Below, one piece after another: positions 26,765 through 35,759 of a stretch of DNA of 64,000 bases. Position 1 is the stretch's first letter. Each line of letters opens with the position of its first letter. The position numbers and the translations under genes are program-made. The stretch is from UMGS1663 sp963621995 (GTDB lineage: Bacteria > Bacillota > Clostridia > TANB77 > CAG-508), in contig CAVFFZ010000001.1 in the NCBI GenBank assembly GCA_963621995.1, forward strand, positions 186,001 to 250,000. The letters run 5' to 3'. The notes beneath the pieces were generated by a model. That model was not told the DNA's origin, ran no database searches, and saw nothing but the letters and a program-made list of their open reading frames with translations.

Positions 26765-26818
26765 TTTATTTTCCTTTCAATTTTTATAATATTTATATTT
26801 CAAATTAACCATATTTTA

Positions 26819-26845
26819 TGGCAATAATTTTAGTCCCTATTGCCA
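26819..26845. repeat. REP-like hairpin abutting tsaD stop
   Basis: TGGCAATA and TATTGCCA enclose ATTTTAGTCCC. The outer word resembles the GTGGC class. It touches the tsaD stop codon and may act as its terminator. Confidence 0.5.
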
Positions 26846-27841
26846 CTATTCACATATTTTCAAGTTTGGTACTGCATTTAGTTCCAAGTTTGATCTTACT
26901 CCATTTATATAATTATAATATCCTGCTGATGCTATCATTGCTGCATTATCCGTACATAATATTGGTTCTGGATAATATATTTTTATTTTTTTGTCTTCTT
27001 CTAGTTCATTAAATCTTTGTCTTATATAGCTATTTGCAGATACTCCTCCAGCAAGAACTATTGTGTTTAAATTTAATTTTTCACATGCCTTTAATGCATT
27101 TTCTACTAGTACATCTGTTACTGCTTTTTCAAAACTTGCAGCTAAATCTGCTTTATTCACATCTTGATTTTTGTGGTGTAAATTTATTACTGCTGTTTTT
27201 ATTCCACTAAAACTAAAATCTAAATTTTCAAAATGTGTTTCTGGAAGTTTTATATTTGCTTTACCTTCTTTTGCAAGTTTGTCTATTTTAGGACCTCCTG
27301 GATAACCAAGTCCTATTACTCTTGCTACCTTATCAAACGCCTCGCCTATTGCATCATCTCTAGTTTTTCCTAATATTTCAAATTCTTTGTAGTCTTTTAT
27401 ATGTACTAAATGAGTATGTCCACCTGATACTACTAAAGCTAAAAATGGTGGTTTTAAATCTTTATGTGTTATATAATTAGCTGCAATATGCCCTTCTATA
27501 TGATTTGTTCCAACTAAAGGCTTGTTTGCTGCATAAGCAAGTGCTTTTGCATAGGAAACTCCTACTAAAAGCGCACCAACTAATCCTGGTCCATATGTAC
27601 AACTAATAGCATCTATTTCATCTAAGTTTATATTTGCTTCTTTTAGTGCTTTTTTGGTAACATTAGAAATAGCCTCTACGTGATTACGAGACGCTATTTC
27701 TGGTACTACTCCACCAAATTTTTCATGAATTGGCACTTGTGAGCTTATTATATTAGATAAAACTTCTCTTCCATTTTTTACTACAGATACTGATGTTTCA
27801 TCACAACTTGATTCTATTCCTAATATATATATATCCTTCAT
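26846..27841 (-). CDS. tsaD: tRNA N6-threonylcarbamoyladenosine transferase TsaD
   Basis: TsaD transfers the threonylcarbamoyl group to A37 of ANN-decoding tRNAs, with TsaB and TsaE as partners (not in this window). The 331-residue protein has the metal site HIEGH at 114-118, SGGHTHLV, the nucleotide site GEAFDKVAR, and VLAGGVSAN near 270. The start GIESSCDETSVSVV is typical. AAGGAAAG precedes the ATG. Confidence 0.96.
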   Translation of the reverse strand: MKDIYILGIESSCDETSVSVVKNGREVLSNIISSQVPIHEKFGGVVPEIASRNHVEAISNVTKKALKEANINLDEIDAISCTYGPGLVGALLVGVSYAKALAYAANKPLVGTNHIEGHIAANYITHKDLKPPFLALVVSGGHTHLVHIKDYKEFEILGKTRDDAIGEAFDKVARVIGLGYPGGPKIDKLAKEGKANIKLPETHFENLDFSFSGIKTAVINLHHKNQDVNKADLAASFEKAVTDVLVENALKACEKLNLNTIVLAGGVSANSYIRQRFNELEEDKKIKIYYPEPILCTDNAAMIASAGYYNYINGVRSNLELNAVPNLKICE

Positions 27842-27880
27842 TTTCTTTCCTTCTCACATTTTTTATATTCATTGTTCTAT

Positions 27881-28618
27881 TTACATTCCAAATAAATGTC
27901 CTATTAAACTTACTATTCCCATGTATACTGCATTTATAACCGGTGATATAATTATTCCTGCCAAATCTGTAACCCACAATACTACAAATATAATATAAAA
28001 TACTTGTGAATATCTTTCAAACCAATCCCTTACTTTGTATGGTAAAAAGTGTTTTAATACTTTTGAACCATCTAATGGTGGAAGTGGTATTAAATTGAAT
28101 ACTCCTAATCCAATATTAATTATAATTGTAGTTTGTATTAGAGTTAATATTATTAATCCTATTTGAGTTAAACAAAAAGCTGTAGCAAATTTAACAATTA
28201 TGAAATATAAGAATGTAAATATAATTGCTAATAATAAGTTCATTAATGGTCCTGCTATTGCAACAATTGCTTCGCCCTTTGACATGCTTATTGTTCTTTT
28301 GAAATTGCTTGGATTTATCTCTACTGGTTTTCCCCAACCAAATCCTGCAAATACAAGCATTACAGATCCTACTGGATCTAAATGTGCTAATGGATTTAGT
28401 GTTAATCTTCCTTGTCTTCTTGGTGTATCATCTCCTAATTTATCTGCTGCAAATGCATGTGCAAACTCATGAAATGTTATTGCTATTAGAACTGCTGGTA
28501 ATGTCAACACTAAGCTAAGTAACGCACTTGTGTCTGTCAAATATCTTCTTAATGAAAATATTACAATTATTGCAATTATAATATATAATGTTCTTTTATC
28601 CATTCCAAATCGAAACAT
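27881..28618 (-). CDS. Site-2 protease family (M50) membrane protein
   Basis: This multi-pass protein of about 245 residues has the zinc motif HEFAH at about 50-54 inside a hydrophobic segment and the second M50 motif NLIPLPPLDGSKV near 185. Five or six hydrophobic segments are seen. It resembles the minimal YwhC-type family without a PDZ domain. The start MFRFGMDKRT has GAGG about 11 bases upstream; an ATG ten codons earlier has none. Substrate unknown. It lies between lysS and tsaD. Confidence 0.9.
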   Translation of the reverse strand: MFRFGMDKRTLYIIIAIIVIFSLRRYLTDTSALLSLVLTLPAVLIAITFHEFAHAFAADKLGDDTPRRQGRLTLNPLAHLDPVGSVMLVFAGFGWGKPVEINPSNFKRTISMSKGEAIVAIAGPLMNLLLAIIFTFLYFIIVKFATAFCLTQIGLIILTLIQTTIIINIGLGVFNLIPLPPLDGSKVLKHFLPYKVRDWFERYSQVFYIIFVVLWVTDLAGIIISPVINAVYMGIVSLIGHLFGM

Positions 28619-28668
28619 ATATTTAAAAACCTCTTTCTTTTTATACATACTATTTTTACTATAAATTA

Positions 28669-28703
28669 ATTACCCCAAAATAACCTGGTCCTTTTGGGGT
28701 AAT
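28669..28703. repeat. REP-like hairpin, ACCCC class, after lysS
   Basis: ATTACCCC and GGGGTAAT enclose AAAATAACCTGGTCCTTTT. The same unit recurs after dnaK (33444-33478). It lies 5 bp past the lysS stop and may serve as the terminator. Confidence 0.75.
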
Positions 28704-28707
28704 TCTT

Positions 28708-30198
28708 TTAATTTAATGGTTTCATTGTTGGGAATAGCAATACATCTCTTATTGAAGCAGAATCTGTAAGTAACATTACTAATCTATCAATTCCTATTCC
28801 TAATCCACCTGTTGGAGGCATTCCATACTCTAAAGCTGTAACAAAGTCTTCATCCATCATGTTAGCTTCTTCATCTCCTGCATCTCTTGCTTCCATTTGT
28901 TTTTTGAATCTTTCATATTGGTCTATTGGATCATTTAATTCTGAATAAGCATTTCCATATTCTCTTGCTCCAATAAATACTTCAAAACGTTCTGTTAAAC
29001 GTGGATCTGATGGTTTTCTTTTTGTAAGTGGTGAAACTTCTACTGGATAGTCATATATAAATGTTGGTTGAATTAAAGTTTCTTCAACTTTTGCTTCAAA
29101 TACTTGATTTATTATTTCTCCTCTTGTTAGTTTTAATTCATCTAATTCCACATGTAATTCTTCTGCTACTTTTTTAGCTTCTTCGTCAGTTTCAATAGTA
29201 TTAAAGTCTACTCTTGTTACTTCTTTTATAGAATCTATCATTGATATTCTTTTCCAAGATGGTGTTAAGTCAATTTCTGTTCCTTGGTATATTATTTTTG
29301 TTGTTCCAAGAACTTTTAAAGCTACCTTTGATATAATTTCCTCTGTTATATTCATCATGTCATTATAATCTTCATATGCTGAATATAATTCTATGTTTGT
29401 AAATTCTGGATTGTGTTTTATATCCATTCCTTCATTTCTGAACATTCTACCCATTTCATATACTTTGTCAAATCCTCCAACTATTAATCTTTTTAGGTAT
29501 AGTTCGTTAGCAATTCTTAAGTACATATCCATATCTAAAGTATTATGATGTGTAATAAATGGTCTAGCTGCTGCTCCACCTGCTATTGTGTTTAATATAG
29601 GTGTTTCAACTTCTAAATAACCTTTTTTGTTTAATATATTTTTAACTTCTTGTAATATTTGAATTCTTTTTAAAAATGTATCTTTTACTTCTGGATTCAT
29701 TATTAAATCTACATATCTTTGGCGATAACGTAAGTCTGTATCTTTTAATCCATGGAATTTTTCAGGAAGTGGTCTTAAAGATTTTGAAAGAAGTGTTACT
29801 TCTTTTGCATGTATTGAAATTTCCCCTGTTTTTGTTTTAAATACAAATCCTGTAATTCCTATAATGTCTCCTATATCATCTTCTTTAAAGTGTTTATAGC
29901 TTTCTTCTCCTAATTCATTTATACTAACATAACTTTGGATTTTTCCATTACCATCTTGTATATGGCAAAATGATGCTTTACCCATTATTCTTTTAGCCAT
30001 TAATCTTCCTGCTACAGTTACGTCTTTTCCTTCTAATTCATTATAATTTTCCACAATTTGTTTACTTGTATGTGTACGATTAAATTTTGTTATTTCAAAA
30101 GGATTTTTCCCTTCTTCTTTTAATTTAGCTAATTTATCTCTTCTAATTTGCATTAATCGATTCATATCTACTTCTGGTTCTTGATTTTGACTTTCCAT
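28708..30198 (-). CDS. lysS: Lysyl-tRNA synthetase (class II)
   Basis: The 496-residue class II enzyme has an OB-fold anticodon domain (VTVAGRLMAKRIMGKASFCH), motif 1 around GYLEVETPIL, motif 2 FRNEGMDIKHNPEFTNIELY and motif 3 GLGIGIDRLVMLLTDS. Length is normal. AAAGGTAGG lies before the ATG. No T-box is seen upstream. It is the third gene in a row for translation or tRNA modification, after tcdA and tsaD. Confidence 0.97.
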   Translation of the reverse strand: MESQNQEPEVDMNRLMQIRRDKLAKLKEEGKNPFEITKFNRTHTSKQIVENYNELEGKDVTVAGRLMAKRIMGKASFCHIQDGNGKIQSYVSINELGEESYKHFKEDDIGDIIGITGFVFKTKTGEISIHAKEVTLLSKSLRPLPEKFHGLKDTDLRYRQRYVDLIMNPEVKDTFLKRIQILQEVKNILNKKGYLEVETPILNTIAGGAAARPFITHHNTLDMDMYLRIANELYLKRLIVGGFDKVYEMGRMFRNEGMDIKHNPEFTNIELYSAYEDYNDMMNITEEIISKVALKVLGTTKIIYQGTEIDLTPSWKRISMIDSIKEVTRVDFNTIETDEEAKKVAEELHVELDELKLTRGEIINQVFEAKVEETLIQPTFIYDYPVEVSPLTKRKPSDPRLTERFEVFIGAREYGNAYSELNDPIDQYERFKKQMEARDAGDEEANMMDEDFVTALEYGMPPTGGLGIGIDRLVMLLTDSASIRDVLLFPTMKPLN

Positions 30199-30265
30199 AG
30201 TTTAAACCTACCTTTTCTTTTATTTTTTTACCATTATATTATATATCATATTTTTTGAAATGTAA

Positions 30266-30290
30266 ACCTTAATTTCAATAAAATTAAGGT
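30266..30290 (-). terminator. Terminator-like hairpin after recN
   Basis: ACCTTAATTT and AAATTAAGGT pair around five bases. The minus-strand tail TTACATTTC is only weakly T-rich. Confidence 0.4.
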
Positions 30291-30364
30291 ATATTCCCTT
30301 ATTTAGGATAACTAATGTACCATATACAACTCCATAAAGAATTGTTCTTTTTACTTTTCATATT

Positions 30365-31993
30365 TTATACTGCTACTCTTAGCTGTTTAGCATGTTCAAT
30401 AGATATTTCATTTACATCTCCACTTGCTATTCTTGCTATTTCTCTTATTACTTTTTCTTCATCTAATCTCTCTATTTTTGTTCTAGTTTTATCTTTTTCT
30501 ACTTCTTTGCTAATGTAATAATTATAATCTCCTTTAGCTGCTATAGTTGCTAAATGTGTTACACATAATATTTGGTGTTTTCTTGCTATATTTTTCATTT
30601 TTATGCTTACTGCCTTTGCTGCTTTTCCGCTAATGCCTGTATCTATTTCATCAAATATTAGAACTGGAACTTTGTCTACATCTGCTAAAACTGATTTTAT
30701 TCCAAGCATTATTCTAGACATTTCCCCACCTGATGCAATTTTTATAAGTGATTTTTCTTCTTCTCCTATATTTGTTGCAATCATAAATTCTACTACGTCT
30801 AATCCATTTTTGTTAAATTCATTTTCTGTATCAAAAACTATTTTTACATTAAATTTGGCATTTGGCATTTCTAAATCTGCTAGTTCTTGGTTAATTTTAT
30901 TTGATAATTCTTTAGCGCATTTCTTTCTAATTTGATTCATTTTATTTGCTAACGCGCTCATTTTCTCTTCTATTTTGCTTAACTCTTGTTTTAACTTATT
31001 ATTTATTTCATCTAAATTTTCAATTTCATAAATTTCATTTTCTATTTGTTCTTTGTATTTTAATATTTCTTCTATACTATTTCCATATTTTCTTTTTAAA
31101 GAATATATTAAATCCAATCTTTCTTCAAGTTCATTCCTTTCTTCTTCATTAAAATAAATATCTTCTTTCATTTGTGAAATATCTCTACTTAGTTCTTGTA
31201 TGTCGTAGTATATATTTTTTAATTCACTTAATTTTGAATTATATGTTTCATCAATATTTTCAATTTTTTCTAATGCTCTAATCGCTGAATTTATTCCATC
31301 TATAGTTTGCTCTGATAACGTATTATCTGCTATTTCTAAATTTTCTGCTATTTTTTCTGAATTCATTATTATTTTTCTTTGTTCTTCTAGTTTTTCATCT
31401 TCTCCAACTTTTAAATTTACATCTTCTATTTCTTTCAATTGGTATCTTAAAAGATCTAATTTTCTTTGTTTTTCTTTATCATCTCCATAATTATTTTTCA
31501 ATTCCAATTTTATTTCATTATATCTTTTAAATAATTCTCTATATTCTTTTTTTATATTTAATATTTTCTCACCTATAAAACTATCTAAATAGCCAATATG
31601 AGAATTCTTGTCCATAATAGTTTGGTTATCATTTTGACCATGAATGTCTATTATTTTCTTCATAAATTCTTTAAGTTCACTTACTGTTACTAATCTGCCA
31701 TTTATTTTACAAGAATTTCTACCATTTGTATAAATTTCTCTTGAAACTATAATATTGTCATCTATTGAGTTTGGATTTTCTGGCATATAAATTGATGCTT
31801 CTATATATGAATATTCTTCACCTTTTCTAATCATTTCTTTTGAAAATCTATTTCCACAAATTATTCCTAGTGAATCTATTATTAACGTTTTTCCTGCTCC
31901 TGTTTCTCCTGTTAGAACATTAAAACCATTTTCTAAATTTATGCTTAAATTATCTATAATTCCTATATTTTTTATTTGTATTGTACTAATCAT
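30365..31993 (-). CDS. recN: DNA repair protein RecN
   Basis: RecN is an SMC-like ATPase that gathers at double-strand breaks. The protein of about 542 residues has Walker A GETGAGKT at 29-36, a central coiled-coil region rich in Glu, Lys and Ile, ASGGEMSRIML as the signature and VLIFDEIDTGISG as Walker B. The start MISTIQIKNIG has GGAGG 8 bases upstream. A consensus promoter and a LexA-like operator overlap its start of transcription, which indicates SOS control. Confidence 0.95.
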   Translation of the reverse strand: MISTIQIKNIGIIDNLSINLENGFNVLTGETGAGKTLIIDSLGIICGNRFSKEMIRKGEEYSYIEASIYMPENPNSIDDNIIVSREIYTNGRNSCKINGRLVTVSELKEFMKKIIDIHGQNDNQTIMDKNSHIGYLDSFIGEKILNIKKEYRELFKRYNEIKLELKNNYGDDKEKQRKLDLLRYQLKEIEDVNLKVGEDEKLEEQRKIIMNSEKIAENLEIADNTLSEQTIDGINSAIRALEKIENIDETYNSKLSELKNIYYDIQELSRDISQMKEDIYFNEEERNELEERLDLIYSLKRKYGNSIEEILKYKEQIENEIYEIENLDEINNKLKQELSKIEEKMSALANKMNQIRKKCAKELSNKINQELADLEMPNAKFNVKIVFDTENEFNKNGLDVVEFMIATNIGEEEKSLIKIASGGEMSRIMLGIKSVLADVDKVPVLIFDEIDTGISGKAAKAVSIKMKNIARKHQILCVTHLATIAAKGDYNYYISKEVEKDKTRTKIERLDEEKVIREIARIASGDVNEISIEHAKQLRVAV

Positions 31994-32009
31994 ATAAAAT
32001 ACCTCCATG

Positions 32010-32023
32010 CGAATTATTGTTCG
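32010..32023 (-). promoter_or_regulatory. LexA (SOS) box of recN
   Basis: The minus strand reads CGAACAATAATTCG, one mismatch from the Gram-positive SOS box CGAACNNNNGTTCG. It lies just after the predicted start point. The box is the centre of a longer palindrome (about 31999-32034) that also contains the GGAGG of recN and its complement. Confidence 0.75.
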
Positions 32024-32032
32024 TATGGAGGT

Positions 32033-32061
32033 ATTATATATTTCGAATTTATGTTTGTCAA
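32033..32061 (-). promoter_or_regulatory. SigA promoter of recN
   Basis: Perfect hexamers TTGACA (32061-32056) and TATAAT (32038-32033) are spaced by 17 bases. A promoter this strong would need a repressor, which fits the SOS box downstream. Confidence 0.85.
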
Positions 32062-32187
32062 TACTTTTTATGAAAATTTGTTTGTTTTTATTTATATAAG
32101 AAAAATTTAAAGTATATACATTACAACATTTACAAATAATATATATACTTTATTTATTTTCATTTATATAATTATTGTTTATGTAAA

Positions 32188-32216
32188 GGACAAAAGTGAC
32201 CCGTCCCCAAATGTCC
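32188..32216. repeat. REP-like hairpin, GGACA class, after dnaJ
   Basis: GGACA and TGTCC enclose AAAGTGACCCGTCCCCAAA. It ends 1 bp from the dnaJ stop codon. Between here and recN, AAAGTATATA and TATATATACTTT (about 32109-32153) form a further loose inverted repeat. Confidence 0.75.
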
Positions 32217-32217
32217 T

Positions 32218-33381
32218 TTATCCAAATATTCCTCTTTTCTTTATTGGTGGCTGTTCGTTCATTGTTTTTGCAAGTTCTATCAATATATCTCTTTGTTCTT
32301 TACTTAAACGTTTTGGAACTTGTACTTGTACTGTAAACACAAAATCACCTTGATAATTTCCATTTACTGACTTAAATCCTTTATTTCTTATTACAAATTT
32401 TGTTCCTGTTTGTGTTCCTTCTGGTATTCTATATGTTTCTTTTGTTCCATCTACCATAGGAATTTGAAGCTCTGCACCTAGCGTAGCTTGTGTGAAGGTA
32501 ATTGGCACATCACATAGTACTTTATCTCCTTGCCTTGTGAATATACTATGTTTTTTCAAACGTACTATTATGTATAAATCACCTTTTGCTCCACCTTTTT
32601 CACCAGGTTCTCCTTCATTTCTTAATACTATTGTTTGATTGTCGTCTATTCCTGCTGGAATTTTTATTTTTATTCTAGCTTGTTTTCTAACTTTTCCTTT
32701 ACCTTTACAATTTTCACATGGTTCTTTTATCACAGTACCAGTTCCATGGCAGTTCGTACATGGTCTTTGTGTTTGCATTTGACCTAAAATTGTATTTTGT
32801 ACTTGTGTTATTGTACCTGTTCCATGACACATACTACAAGTTTCTGCATGAGTTCCAGGTTTTGCACCACTTCCATGACATATAGAACATGTTTCGTTTC
32901 TATTTAATAGTATTTCTCTTTCTACTCCTGAAAAAGCTTCTTCAAAAGTAATATCTATACTTGCCTTTAAATCTGCACCTTTAGTTGGTCCTCTGTTTGC
33001 TCTAGAATTTCTTCCTCCAAAGCCTCCTCCAAAGAATGATGAAAATATATCACCTAAATCTCCAAAGTCGTCAAACCCTGAAGAGCTATATGAATAATAG
33101 CCTCCTCCGAAAGGACCTCCTGCTCCAGCTCCAGAGTCTCCACCAAATCCTTGTGGTCCATCAAAACCAAATTGGTCATACATTCTTCTTTTTTGGGGAT
33201 CTGATAGGTTTTCATATGCTTCATTTACTTCTTTAAATTTTTCTTCAGCTTCTTTTTTATTGTCTGGATTGGCATCTGGATGATATTTTTTAGCGAGTTT
33301 CCTATATGCTTTTTTTAATTCTTCATCTGTGGCATTTTTATTTACACCCAATACTTCATAGTAATCTCTTTTTGTTGCCAT
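32218..33381 (-). CDS. dnaJ: Chaperone protein DnaJ
   Basis: DnaJ delivers unfolded proteins to DnaK and stimulates its ATPase. The 387-residue protein has the J domain with HPD (KKYHPDANPD at about 31-40), a Gly/Phe-rich linker, and four zinc repeats: CSICHGSG, CSMCHGTG, CTNCHGTG and CENCKGKG. The C-terminal substrate domain follows. It is last in the hrcA-grpE-dnaK-dnaJ cluster. Confidence 0.97.
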   Translation of the reverse strand: MATKRDYYEVLGVNKNATDEELKKAYRKLAKKYHPDANPDNKKEAEEKFKEVNEAYENLSDPQKRRMYDQFGFDGPQGFGGDSGAGAGGPFGGGYYSYSSSGFDDFGDLGDIFSSFFGGGFGGRNSRANRGPTKGADLKASIDITFEEAFSGVEREILLNRNETCSICHGSGAKPGTHAETCSMCHGTGTITQVQNTILGQMQTQRPCTNCHGTGTVIKEPCENCKGKGKVRKQARIKIKIPAGIDDNQTIVLRNEGEPGEKGGAKGDLYIIVRLKKHSIFTRQGDKVLCDVPITFTQATLGAELQIPMVDGTKETYRIPEGTQTGTKFVIRNKGFKSVNGNYQGDFVFTVQVQVPKRLSKEQRDILIELAKTMNEQPPIKKRGIFG

Positions 33382-33391
33382 TTTTTCCTCC

Positions 33392-33425
33392 TAACCCCAA
33401 AAACACCAGGTTAATTTAGGGTAAA
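33392..33425. repeat. REP-like hairpin, ACCCC class, decayed
   Basis: AACCCC and an imperfect partner AGGGTAA enclose AAAAACACCAGGTTAATTT. It overlaps the region just before dnaJ. Confidence 0.5.
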
Positions 33426-33443
33426 GTTTTTATTTATATTACA

Positions 33444-33478
33444 ATTACCCCAAAAGTACCTGGCCCTTTTGGGGTAAT
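33444..33478. repeat. REP-like hairpin, ACCCC class, after dnaK
   Basis: ATTACCCC and GGGGTAAT enclose AAAAGTACCTGGCCCTTTT. It lies 10 bp after the dnaK stop. The stem could reduce readthrough from dnaK into dnaJ. Confidence 0.75.
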
Positions 33479-33487
33479 AATTAATTA

Positions 33488-35362
33488 TTATTTATTATCT
33501 CCGTTGTCTTCTACTTTGTAGTCTGCATCATATACATTTCCATTTTCGTCTACATTTGGTCCTGCTGCATTTGCATCTGCACCAGCATTTGCTCCATTTG
33601 CTCCATTTGCTGCATTAGCTTGTGCTTGAGCTTGTGAATATAATTTTTCAGATATTGCATAAAATGCTGTTGTTAATTTTTCTGTTGCTTGTTTAATAGT
33701 TTCTACATCTGTTCCTTCTAATGCTTTTTTAACATTTGCTATTTCTTCTTCAACTTTAGCTTTTTCTTCTCCGCTTATCTTATCTCCTAATTCAGAAATA
33801 GTTTTTTCAGAGTTATATACTAAGCTTTCTGCATTATTTCTAGCTTCAATTTCATCTTTCTTTTTCTTGTCTTCTTCAGCATGTGCTTCTGCATCTTTAA
33901 CCGCTTTATCTATATCTTCATCTGTTAAGTTTGTAGATGCTGTAATAGAAACGTTTTGTTCATTTCCTGTTGCCATATCTTTTGCAGATACGTGAACTAT
34001 ACCATTTGCATCTATATCAAATGTTACTTCTATTTGTGGTACTCCACGTGGTGCTGCTGGAATTCCTGTTAATTGGAATCTTCCTAATGTTTTGTTATAT
34101 GCAGCCATTTCACGTTCACCTTGTAATACGTGTACTTCTACTGATGTCTGACCATCTGCTGCTGTTGAGAATATTTGTGATTTTTTAGTTGGTATTGTTG
34201 TATTTCTTTCAATTAATTTTGTAAATACTCCACCATATGTTTCAATACCTAATGATAATGGTGTTACGTCTAATAATACCAAGTCTTTAACATCTCCTGA
34301 TAATACACCACCTTGAATTGCTGCACCAATTGCAACACATTCGTCTGGGTTTATTCCCTTGTCTGGTTCTTTTCCAGTTATTTTCTTAACCATTTCTTGT
34401 ACACATGGTACACGAGTTGAACCACCAACTAATAATACCTTGTGGATGTCCTCTGAAGTTACTCCTGCATCTTTCATAGCTTGTTCTACTGGTACTCTTG
34501 TTGCATCTACTAAGTCTGAAATTAATTCTTCAAATTTGGCTCTAGATAATGTAATATCTAAGTGTTTTGGTCCTGTTGCATCTGCTGTAATAAATGGTAA
34601 GTTAATTTGTGTTTGTTGCATTCCTGATAATTCTATTTTAGCTTTTTCTGCAGCTTCTTTTAGACGTTGCATTGCCATTTTATCTGATGCTAAATCTATT
34701 CCATTTGATTTTTTGAATTCTGAAATTAGGTAATCTATAATTCTTTGGTCGAAGTCATCTCCACCTAAATGAGTGTTACCATTTGTAGCTAAAACTTCAA
34801 ATACACCATCACCGATATCTAAAATAGAAACATCGAATGTTCCTCCTCCTAAGTCATAAATCATAATTTTTTGATCTTGATCTTCTTTATCCATACCAAA
34901 TGCTAAAGCTGCTGCTGTTGGTTCGTTTATAATTCTTAATACCTCAAGTCCTGCAATTTTACCTGCATCTTTAGTTGCTTGTCTTTGGCTATCACTGAAG
35001 TATGCTGGAACTGTGATAACAGCTTGTGTTACTTTTTGTCCTAAATAATTTTCTGCATCTGTTTTTAATTTTTGTAATATCATTGCAGATATTTCTTGTG
35101 GAGAAAAGCTATCTCCATCTATTTTTACTTTTTCATTTGTTCCCATTTTTCTTTTAATTGAAATGATTGTATGGTCTGGGTTTGTAACTGCTTGACGTTT
35201 TGCAATTTGACCTACTAATCTTTCTCCATTGTTTGAAAATGCTACTACAGATGGAGTTGTTCTGTTACCTTCTGCATTTGGTATTACAACTGGTTCTCCA
35301 CCTTCCATAACTGCTACACAACTATTTGTTGTTCCTAAATCGATTCCTATAATTTTTCCCAT
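33488..35362 (-). CDS. dnaK: Chaperone protein DnaK (Hsp70)
   Basis: The protein of about 624 residues has the Hsp70 ATPase start GIDLGTTNSCVAVMEGGEP, the phosphate loops IYDLGGGTFDVSILD and LLVGGSTRVPCVQEMV, and the substrate domain with DVTPLSLGIETYGG. The tail is Ala/Asn/Gly-rich before VDENGNVYDADYKVEDN, as usual in Firmicutes. The start MGKIIGIDLG has AAAGGAAG upstream; an ATG nine codons earlier lies in repeat DNA. A 397-bp gap with inverted repeats separates it from grpE. Confidence 0.97.
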   Translation of the reverse strand: MGKIIGIDLGTTNSCVAVMEGGEPVVIPNAEGNRTTPSVVAFSNNGERLVGQIAKRQAVTNPDHTIISIKRKMGTNEKVKIDGDSFSPQEISAMILQKLKTDAENYLGQKVTQAVITVPAYFSDSQRQATKDAGKIAGLEVLRIINEPTAAALAFGMDKEDQDQKIMIYDLGGGTFDVSILDIGDGVFEVLATNGNTHLGGDDFDQRIIDYLISEFKKSNGIDLASDKMAMQRLKEAAEKAKIELSGMQQTQINLPFITADATGPKHLDITLSRAKFEELISDLVDATRVPVEQAMKDAGVTSEDIHKVLLVGGSTRVPCVQEMVKKITGKEPDKGINPDECVAIGAAIQGGVLSGDVKDLVLLDVTPLSLGIETYGGVFTKLIERNTTIPTKKSQIFSTAADGQTSVEVHVLQGEREMAAYNKTLGRFQLTGIPAAPRGVPQIEVTFDIDANGIVHVSAKDMATGNEQNVSITASTNLTDEDIDKAVKDAEAHAEEDKKKKDEIEARNNAESLVYNSEKTISELGDKISGEEKAKVEEEIANVKKALEGTDVETIKQATEKLTTAFYAISEKLYSQAQAQANAANGANGANAGADANAAGPNVDENGNVYDADYKVEDNGDNK

Positions 35363-35390
35363 AATATTTAACTTCCTTTCTTCGAACATT

Positions 35391-35440
35391 AGGGACGGTC
35401 CTTTTCGTTCCGAAATCGGAACACTTTGGACACTCCTTAT
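35391..35440. repeat. REP-like repeat, GTTCC class, left arm
   Basis: AGGGACGGTCCTTTTC, then GTTCC-GAAATC-GGAAC, then ACTTTGGACACTCCTTAT. It is the near-exact inverse of 35705-35756. Confidence 0.8.
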
Positions 35441-35704
35441 TTGTTCTTTTATTTTTTATATTTTTATATGATTTGAAACCTTATATTAGTTGGTTTCATA
35501 AGATTTCCGTATTTTTTACACGGTCCTCTTAAAATTAATAACTAATTTATTAAATGTTAAGAGTTTAACTCTATTGATACTATTGCTACTTTTCTTATTA
35601 AAAATATTAGTCCATGTGTTTTTCTTTTAAATTCTAATTTATTATTTTATATATTCGTAAAGATAACTGATAATTTTCTTATAAATACCTAAATTAAAAA
35701 AGTC

Positions 35705-35756
35705 AATAAGGAGTGTCCCAAGTGTTCCGATTTCGGAACGAAAAGGACCGTCCCTA
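35705..35756. repeat. REP-like repeat, GTTCC class, right arm
   Basis: AATAAGGAGTGTCCCAAGT, GTTCC-GATTTC-GGAAC and AAAAGGACCGTCCCTA. It ends 3 bp from the grpE stop codon. Confidence 0.8.
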
Positions 35757-35759
35757 ACG

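Larger units (their letters stand above)
35391..35756. mobile_element. Possible non-autonomous element with 50-bp inverted ends in the grpE-dnaK gap
   Basis: Two GTTCC-class repeats, about 50 bp each and nearly identical, face each other around 265 bp of AT-rich DNA without an open frame. The interior has one hairpin, AAACC / GGTTT near 35477-35500. The gap between grpE and dnaK is otherwise short in related operons. It may be one inserted element or two separate repeats. Confidence 0.45.

Noticed and set aside
30199..30364. T-box expected before lysS
   Set aside because: The upstream gap contains only a short hairpin, better explained as a recN terminator.
35229..35471. Plus-strand frame opposite dnaK start
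   Set aside because: It mirrors the conserved DnaK N-terminus and runs into repeat DNA.
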